The notes beneath the pieces are model-generated. The model ran no database searches and was not told where the DNA came from. It saw nothing but the letters and a program-made list of their open reading frames with translations. From the NCBI GenBank assembly GCA_934098485.1, contig CAKOOH010000002.1, forward strand, positions 62,001-126,000: a DNA stretch of 64,000 nt, read 5' to 3'. The position numbers and the translations under genes are program-made. This document shows positions 59,128 through 64,000 of the stretch, one piece after another (within the stretch, counting starts at the first letter, position 1; every line of letters begins with the position of its first letter). This stretch comes from an uncultured Bacilli bacterium (lineage in GTDB: Bacteria > Bacillota_I > Bacilli_A > RF39 > UBA660).

Positions 59128-60864
59128 TCAGCTTATTACAAACGGATTTGATGAGGTGCCATTTCCACCTGATATCGTCGTTGCGCTCGTAAGAGAAACT
59201 GCCGGACGAAGACCGAAAGTGTACGACACCTGAGTCCAGTTGGCAAAGCCAAAGCCCCCCACGACAAGCACAGAGGCACTACTAAAGAAAGTATAAGGCG
59301 AAAAGGTCCAATACGACAAACCGCTTGCAACATTTTCTCTTAAATAACTATTTATTGATGAGCTAGAATAATTTAATGCTTTATATCCTAAATAATCAAT
59401 ACTTCCAGCATATAATACTTCGTCCACTGTAAGTAATCCTATTTTATAATCTAATGCTCCATTACCATTAATTGTATCTGAAACTGTTAATTTAGATAAC
59501 TTTCCCCCATCATTATCTAATGGACATATTAATGTTGGTCCCGTTCCTACTGGTCCATATGTTTTCTTTGAAGTATCTTTATAAGAATAATTTGATCTTG
59601 CTCTTTGTCTGACACTGTATAATGTTGTATTTGTTCCGTATCCGAGCCCTGGATAATTGACACTATTTATATTTAATTTATTAGTTTTGGTATTTAAATA
59701 TGATGCTATTATAGTTTGATTAGTTTTTGTACTTTTATCATTACACCAGATGGTATCTGCGAGTTTACTTTCATATGTTGCTAAATTATTTTTATACCAT
59801 GTTTCTAATTTTTGTAAAATGGTACTCTTATTTGTATTCGCATGAGTTTCGGCATATTTACTTGATCCAGCAGTTCCATACATAAATCCGACATATGCAT
59901 TATCATCGTATTGTTCATTAAATGCTGTGTTATATGTGGTTCCACTGTACCTTGCAAATGCCGCATTAGTACTATTATTTGAAGAAGCACATGGACTTGT
60001 TACGTTATTTACATTATCATTATGAAGTACTAATTTTATGGAGCCATCCCCAGTTACACGTACGATTCTCCAGCATTTGTTTGCAAACTGGACATAATTA
60101 TTAGTTACATTTCCTCTAAAGTAATAACTCATGCCATAATCATCTACTGCACCTGCTAATACTGCTTCATTTGCAGGTGATCCTTCTTTCCCTGGATTGG
60201 TTAACGGTTGCATTAATGATGGATAATTTTCTTTTATTCCTGCTAGTAATGTTCCACTTCCTGCCTCATCCCATCCTTTTGGTGTCATTTCCACGGCTTT
60301 ATCTCCCGCTTCTATTTCTATATGGGCGGCAAATTTGGCTCCTTGTAAATAATTTTGGTCTTCTCCATTTTCTTTTAAATATATTTTTAATGTATATTTA
60401 TGTTCTTTGGGTGTTGTCCCTGTATTTATAAAATATCCTTGTCCTAAATTAACATCATCTTTTCCTATGTATTCTTTACTTATACTTGGGATAATGTTTC
60501 CATTATTTCCTGTGTTTTCACTTTCTAAACTGTAACTTAAACCGAGTCCTTCAAACTCATTATTATCTAAGACTATATTTATTTTATAAAATAATACTAA
60601 ATTTGTCGTATTTGTTCCAGTTACTTTAAATTCTTTAGTTACCCATTCTTCTTCTCTTGGATATACTTTTGATACACTTATTACATTTGATAAATCTGTA
60701 TATTCTATAGATAAACTTCCTGCTTCCATTACTATTGTGGATTCACTTTCTGTTCCACTTATTCTAGCGGAAAAGAAAGAATAAGAAAGACCTACACTTA
60801 TCATCAAAGTTAAAACTACTATTAGTATTAGTGCCTTAATATTATTTTTCTTTACATCTTTCAT
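59128..60864 (-). CDS. TasA/camelysin-like exported surface protein, paralogue B
   Basis: Started at the Met at 60864, spaced from AGGTGATGT; the longest frame begins four codons earlier. The 578-residue protein parallels 38771-40360: export segment ALILIVVLTLMISVGLSYSFFSARISG (in parts, SYSFFSA), ESESTIVMEAG, YPREEEWVTKEFKVTG, then CWRIVRVTGDGSIKLVLHND and a closing SYWTFSPYTFF/GLRPAVSL module. It is 49 residues longer, with a Lys/Asn/Thr insertion near 390-450. The last 90 bases of the gene are unusually GC-rich for this window. The paired genes suggest two matrix or appendage proteins, perhaps phase or condition specific. Confidence 0.75.
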   Translation of the reverse strand: MKDVKKNNIKALILIVVLTLMISVGLSYSFFSARISGTESESTIVMEAGSLSIEYTDLSNVISVSKVYPREEEWVTKEFKVTGTNTTNLVLFYKINIVLDNNEFEGLGLSYSLESENTGNNGNIIPSISKEYIGKDDVNLGQGYFINTGTTPKEHKYTLKIYLKENGEDQNYLQGAKFAAHIEIEAGDKAVEMTPKGWDEAGSGTLLAGIKENYPSLMQPLTNPGKEGSPANEAVLAGAVDDYGMSYYFRGNVTNNYVQFANKCWRIVRVTGDGSIKLVLHNDNVNNVTSPCASSNNSTNAAFARYSGTTYNTAFNEQYDDNAYVGFMYGTAGSSKYAETHANTNKSTILQKLETWYKNNLATYESKLADTIWCNDKSTKTNQTIIASYLNTKTNKLNINSVNYPGLGYGTNTTLYSVRQRARSNYSYKDTSKKTYGPVGTGPTLICPLDNDGGKLSKLTVSDTINGNGALDYKIGLLTVDEVLYAGSIDYLGYKALNYSSSSINSYLRENVASGLSYWTFSPYTFFSSASVLVVGGFGFANWTQVSYTFGLRPAVSLTSATTISGGNGTSSNPFVIS

Positions 60865-60892
60865 ACCCAACATCACCTATATTTTCTATATA

Positions 60893-60960
60893 ATTATACT
60901 AATAATCCCCCACCAACGTCAAGTTAATATTGCCTACGTAAAAAGTCTATGGTATTAACC
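60893..60960 (-). promoter_or_regulatory. Promoter and duplicated upstream segment of paralogue B
   Basis: TTGACG (60917-60922) is 18 bases from TATAAT (60893-60898). Just upstream, ACCATAGACTTTTTA and TTAACTTGA match ACCATAGATTTTTTA and TTAACTTGA upstream of paralogue A, where they form part of the dnaI terminator. Confidence 0.6.
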
Positions 60961-61231
60961 ACTGTGTAATGGTATGTGCGGTGGTAAGCTTAAAGTAGAC
61001 AACTGAGAGGGGGGGTATATAGACAATTCATTATTTTATTTATACAATTATTTTGTTATATACAATTAAAAGAAATATATTTTTAAATGAGTGACATATT
61101 AATTTATTCATACTCTTTTTTTATGAATTTTAAATTAATCGTCTATATTAATTTTAATGAATATAAATTAAGTATTTTTAATTATACCAAATTACCCTAT
61201 TTAGAATAAAATACCTTAGGGAGGTGTAATT
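60961..61231. other. Intergenic DNA before the ABC importer remnant
   Basis: The first 55 bases are unusually GC-rich, with a run of seven G at 61009-61015 and a repeated TAGACAA (60996-61002 and 61021-61027 approximately). The rest is plain AT-rich DNA. No TPP or other riboswitch core is recognised. A strong TTAGGGAGGTG ribosome site precedes 61232. Confidence 0.4.
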
Positions 61232-62206
61232 TTGAAAAAAATTACTTATATTTTAATAGGTGTAATTATTTTATTTTCTATAATTATAGGTATACTAAAT
61301 AAAAATGAAAATAATAATAATAATTACGATACTATTAAAGTTGCTGAAGTAACACACAGTGCTTTTTATACTCCATTTTATGTAGCGATCGAAAAAGGAT
61401 ATTTTCAAAATAACAATATTGATATTGATTTAATTTTAACAAGTGGTGCTAATAACGTTGTTGCCGCTGTATTATCTAATGATGTTAACATTGGCTTATG
61501 TGGTCCCGAAGCAACAATCTATGTTTATAATGAAGGTGAAAAAGACTATGTAAAAACATTTGCTGGTTTAACAAAAAGAGATGGTCAGTTTATTATTTCA
61601 CGAAATAAAATTGATAATTTCACTTTAAATGATTTAAAAAATAAAGAAGTCCTTGCTGGTCGTGCTGGTGGCATGCCAATTATCAATTTTGAAAACGCTT
61701 TAAAAAACGAAAATGTTAAAGATGTTAACATTAATAGTTCCGTAGATTTTGCTAATTTAACTAGTGCTTTTATAAGTGGTATGGGAGATTTTGTTAATCT
61801 TTTTGAACCTAATGCTACTAAGTTAGAATCTTTAGGATATGGTTATGTGGTAGCGAGTGTAGGTGCTTATAGCGGTGAAGTTCCTTATACAGCCTTTAAT
61901 GCTAGAACAAGCTATATAGAAAATAATAAAGAACTTATTAATCGATTTAAAAGCGCTATTAATGAAGGTTTAAAATACACTTTAAGCACAGATAGTAAAA
62001 CTTTAGCCAAAGATATTTTAAAACAATTTCCTGATACTTCTTTAAATGATTTAGAAAAAATAATTGATCGATATAAAAATGCCGATTCATGGCTTTCAAA
62101 TACTTTAATAACTGAAAAAATGTTTAATAATTTAGAAGATATGATGATCGATGCTAAATTATTAGATAAATATGTTTCTTTTAATGATTTAATTATTAAT
62201 GAATAA
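61232..62206 (+). CDS. NMT1/THI5-like ABC importer substrate-binding protein
   Basis: A 324-residue protein read from a TTG at 61232, well placed after AGGGAGGTG. An N-terminal membrane helix (YILIGVIILFSIIIGIL) lacks a lipobox Cys, so it is a signal anchor. The periplasmic-binding fold (about 35-324) begins IKVAEVTHSAFYTPFYVAIEKGYFQNNNIDIDL (in parts) and has SGANNVVAAVLSNDVNIGLCGPE, as in SsuA/ThiY-type proteins that bind sulfonates, HMP or other small compounds. The ligand is not predictable. Its partner ATPase is truncated and the permease gene is missing. Confidence 0.85.
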   Translation: MKKITYILIGVIILFSIIIGILNKNENNNNNYDTIKVAEVTHSAFYTPFYVAIEKGYFQNNNIDIDLILTSGANNVVAAVLSNDVNIGLCGPEATIYVYNEGEKDYVKTFAGLTKRDGQFIISRNKIDNFTLNDLKNKEVLAGRAGGMPIINFENALKNENVKDVNINSSVDFANLTSAFISGMGDFVNLFEPNATKLESLGYGYVVASVGAYSGEVPYTAFNARTSYIENNKELINRFKSAINEGLKYTLSTDSKTLAKDILKQFPDTSLNDLEKIIDRYKNADSWLSNTLITEKMFNNLEDMMIDAKLLDKYVSFNDLIINE

Positions 62207-62618
62207 TAATGTCCTAGAAATTAATCACATTTCTAAAAATTATCACACCCCTAATGGCGAAATAGAAGCTATTAAAGATGTTTCTTTTAACTGTCATAAA
62301 GGAGAAATCATTGGCATTGTTGGTTCTTCTGGCTGCGGTAAGTCTACTCTTTTAAATATTTTAGATGGTTTAGATAAAGAAACAAGTGGAAGCATTAATA
62401 CTCATGATTTAAAAACCGCATATATGCTTCAAAATGACGCATTACTTCCATGGTTAACAGTTTTAGATAACGCTTGCATCGGTTTAAAACTAAGTCATCA
62501 AAAAACAGAAGAAACTGTTGAATATGTAAAATCATTATTATCATCTTTCGGTTTAGAAAAATTCATGAATGTTTATCCTAGCAACTTATCTGGTGGTATG
62601 AAACAAAGAGTTGCTTGA
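62199..62618 (+). pseudogene. Truncated ABC transporter ATPase (SsuB/TauB-like)
   Basis: The frame starts within the preceding gene (8-base overlap) and encodes a good N-terminal half: Walker A GSSGCGKSTLL (about 44), Q-loop YMLQNDALLPW, and the signature LSGGMKQRVA at the very end (about 130-139). It stops with TGA two bases later. The Walker B, D-loop and switch His that follow in the 240-260-residue family are absent, and no continuation is found in other frames downstream. Such a protein could not hydrolyse ATP normally. With no permease present, the importer operon seems to be cut by a deletion here. Confidence 0.85.
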
Positions 62619-62644
62619 TTATGATAAGGACACAAAAAATTAAA

Positions 62645-62669
62645 AATAAAAAGACCACAAATTGTAGTC
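62645..62669 (-). terminator. Terminator of the 62709-64000 gene run
   Basis: Minus-strand GACTACA / TGTGGTC (one G-U) around ATT, then TTTTTATTTTT. Confidence 0.65.
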
Positions 62670-62708
62670 AGTATAAAACAATTATTTAAAAGAAATAAGC
62701 ACCATCAT

Positions 62709-63320
62709 TTATAGATTTTTAGGCTCGTCAAAATCAAAGTCCGGCATTTCAATATCATTATATGATGAAGAAGATAATGAAAGTGATATAAGTGCACCAT
62801 CTAAAACTTCATTTCTTCTTCTAGTTTTTTGTACACATTCTAAATATCTCTTTTTTAGTGTTTCTATACTTTTTAAAGATAATTCTTTTTCAAATTTATC
62901 ATTTATAGTTACTATACCAGTACTTGCATCATAACATCCTATAATGAATTTAGGATCTAAATAATAAGTGATTTTGCCATCATTTGCTTTAGGATAAGTA
63001 AAAGCCCCAAATTTTTCTCCATCTAAATCAGAACTTTCTCCATTAATATTTATATATTCGATAGGCAATCTTATTAAAATAATTTTCTTAGAATTTAAGT
63101 GGGGCCAGTTATTTAATTTATAAATTAAATCATCTATATTACTAGTTTCTAGTCCCATAGTTGTGTAATATAAAGAATTATCTTTTGTTCTAAGTCCCGT
63201 AGAAAAGATACTTTCTATAATTTCGCTACTTTCACCTCTTCTACCGGTACCATGACCTAATAAAAGATATTCTTTATCATTAAATAAATAAGTTATTTCT
63301 TTTAATTTTTTTATTTCCAT
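62709..63320 (-). CDS. Soluble protein, possible ADP-ribosyltransferase-like fold
   Basis: A 203-residue cytoplasmic protein. Residues about 18-55 read LLLGHGTGRRG, then IIESIFSTGLR and LYYTTMGLE. The order H-G-T, then a helix ending in GLR, then a strand with Y-T is seen in PARP/ART-type NAD-binding domains (LxHGT...I...GLR). A later acidic residue that could be the catalytic Glu is not clear. The C-terminus is charged and low complexity. The family is not established; a diverged ART or a quite different protein are both possible. Its ATG overlaps the stop of 63320-63706. Confidence 0.5.
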   Translation of the reverse strand: MEIKKLKEITYLFNDKEYLLLGHGTGRRGESSEIIESIFSTGLRTKDNSLYYTTMGLETSNIDDLIYKLNNWPHLNSKKIILIRLPIEYININGESSDLDGEKFGAFTYPKANDGKITYYLDPKFIIGCYDASTGIVTINDKFEKELSLKSIETLKKRYLECVQKTRRRNEVLDGALISLSLSSSSYNDIEMPDFDFDEPKNL

Positions 63321-63706
63321 TATTTATTTTCTTTCGTATTAATACTCATCGGTGTACTTATCTTATCATTTACATCTTTTATCCAAATATAATATTTTTT
63401 ATATTGATATATAGAAATAGAAGCTTTATTATTTTCAATTTTTTGCCAGCATAATGCATTTAAAGATGGTGTACTTCTTGTCGATTTAACGCAGTATTCT
63501 TTAGCATCTCCTGAAACATCAATATTTAAAATTCCTTTATTAACTTCTAGTCCTTCTATTTTCGCACTCATATCATCTTCTACTTTTACATAATATGAAT
63601 TGCTCTCTGAATTTTTAGGAATAAAATTATAAACAACCACTCCCGTAAAAACTCCTAAAATAAGTACTCCTAAGACTATTATGATTGAACTAACATTATT
63701 TTTCAT
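63320..63706 (-). CDS. Signal-anchored small exported protein, function unknown
   Basis: A 128-residue protein with one N-terminal membrane helix (IIIVLGVLILGVFTGVVVYNFI) and a beta-rich outside domain of about 95 residues with two Cys (YCVKST and NALCWQK), possibly a disulfide-stabilised Ig-like fold. AGGAGG precedes its ATG, which overlaps the TGA of the P-type ATPase gene (ATGA). Its stop overlaps the next ATG, so three genes are tightly coupled. Function unknown; proximity suggests a link to the ATPase. Confidence 0.65.
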   Translation of the reverse strand: MKNNVSSIIIVLGVLILGVFTGVVVYNFIPKNSESNSYYVKVEDDMSAKIEGLEVNKGILNIDVSGDAKEYCVKSTRSTPSLNALCWQKIENNKASISIYQYKKYYIWIKDVNDKISTPMSINTKENK

Positions 63707-64000
63707 TTTTCCTCCTTATAATCTTTAAATAATTTACTATATACCGGCTTAAATACTTCTCCAATTAATGATGTTCCTAAACATATGCCTAAAGTAATAA
63801 GTACCATTTTAATACTAATACCATCTACTATAAAAAAATGTTTTAAACCCGTTGAAAATATAATAACTTGAAGAATTACAATAACACCCACTCCAATTGA
63901 TAATCTTTTATTATCAAATAACTTTTTATTAATTACCGAATGTTTCAAATTTCGGCAAGAAAAAGAATAAAGTAATTCATTTGCAATTAAATATATAAAC
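63703..64000 (-). CDS. P-type cation-transporting ATPase, C-terminal end only
   Basis: The minus-strand frame is open from the right window edge to the TGA at 63703-63705. It reads YLIANELLYSFSCRNLKHSV, then NKKLFDNKRLSIGV, then membrane helices ending GICLGTSLIGEVFKPVYS and a basic tail. The phrase ELLYSFSCRN, with a following KKLFxNK, is typical of the M8-M10 C-terminal domain (PF00689) of Ca2+/cation P2-type ATPases. A TTG inside the frame at 63948 could be mistaken for a start but the coding sequence clearly continues upstream. The catalytic part lies outside the window, so ion specificity is unknown. Confidence 0.85.
   Translation of the reverse strand, partial: FIYLIANELLYSFSCRNLKHSVINKKLFDNKRLSIGVGVIVILQVIIFSTGLKHFFIVDGISIKMVLITLGICLGTSLIGEVFKPVYSKLFKDYKEEK

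Noticed and set aside
61001..61231. TPP riboswitch before the THI5-like binding protein
   Set aside because: CTGAGA occurs at 61003-61008, but the second conserved half (ACCTGATCTGG type) is absent.
63703..63948. Separate 81-residue membrane protein starting at TTG 63948
   Set aside because: The frame continues upstream to the window edge with typical P-type ATPase sequence.
1..64000. tRNA and rRNA genes
   Set aside because: I found no T-arm GGTTCRANTCC pattern on either strand by eye and no rRNA-like conserved stretches.

Overview
The DNA is very AT-rich, has standard-code genes with strong AGGAGG or AGGTGAT ribosome sites, and carries a Bacillota core: SepF, DivIVA, EzrA, DnaB/DnaI primosome loaders, DnaE, SpoVS, PrsA, a T-box and a type VIIb secretion ATPase. 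I infer a walled, Gram-positive, uncultured member of the class Bacilli, probably a gut or host-associated lineage near RF39/Erysipelotrichia. Reduced proteins and orphan genes (a lone sufB, a short SSB, a truncated ABC ATPase) suggest a compact genome. Almost everything is on the minus strand; the plus-strand islands are 24.3-26.8 kb, rpmB at 46.3 kb, prsA at 48.7 kb, yfhO at 56.4 kb and an ABC remnant at 61.2 kb.

Layout. 1-5.5 kb: secreted or wall/membrane-anchored proteins with a shared Cys-rich module, Thr-rich linkers and cadherin-like beta-sandwich repeats. 5.6-13.3 kb: a type VIIb secretion locus (YukD/EsaB-like protein, double WXG protein, helical partner, lysozyme-domain candidate substrate, EssC). 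13.3-20.7 kb: a degenerate RNase J, a candidate small RNA with its own promoter and terminator, ssb, sufB, a metallopeptidase, spoVS and an rRNA methyltransferase. 20.8-24.3 kb: a DUF4143 ATPase behind 32-bp-phased repeats, then a LOG-family gene plus glycyl-tRNA synthetase behind a very short T-box. 24.3-26.8 kb: a YjcZ-like peptide, a slipin, and an IS3-family element sitting in the loop of a terminator.

26.9-46.2 kb: nucleotidyltransferase, ffh, ezrA, three tandem membrane-anchored paralogues, a dinD pseudogene with two in-frame stops, mutM, polA, divIVA, sepF, a TasA-like surface protein, dnaI, dnaB and dnaE. 46.3-50.8 kb: rpmB, a HerA-like ATPase, two tiny YjcZ-like genes missed by length cut-offs, prsA and recX (predicted leaderless). 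50.8-54.2 kb: an operon pairing a membrane-anchored cohesin-like protein with a secreted glucosaminidase ending in a two-repeat dockerin. 54.3-64 kb: a coiled-coil protein pair, YfhO, a second TasA-like paralogue, a broken ABC importer, a possible ADP-ribosyltransferase-fold protein and the end of a P-type ATPase.

The systems most worth following are the cohesin/dockerin pair, the compact T7SS locus lacking EsaA/EssA/EssB, the small RNA at 15.1 kb, the short T-box, and the sequence element shared by the YjcZ-like genes.
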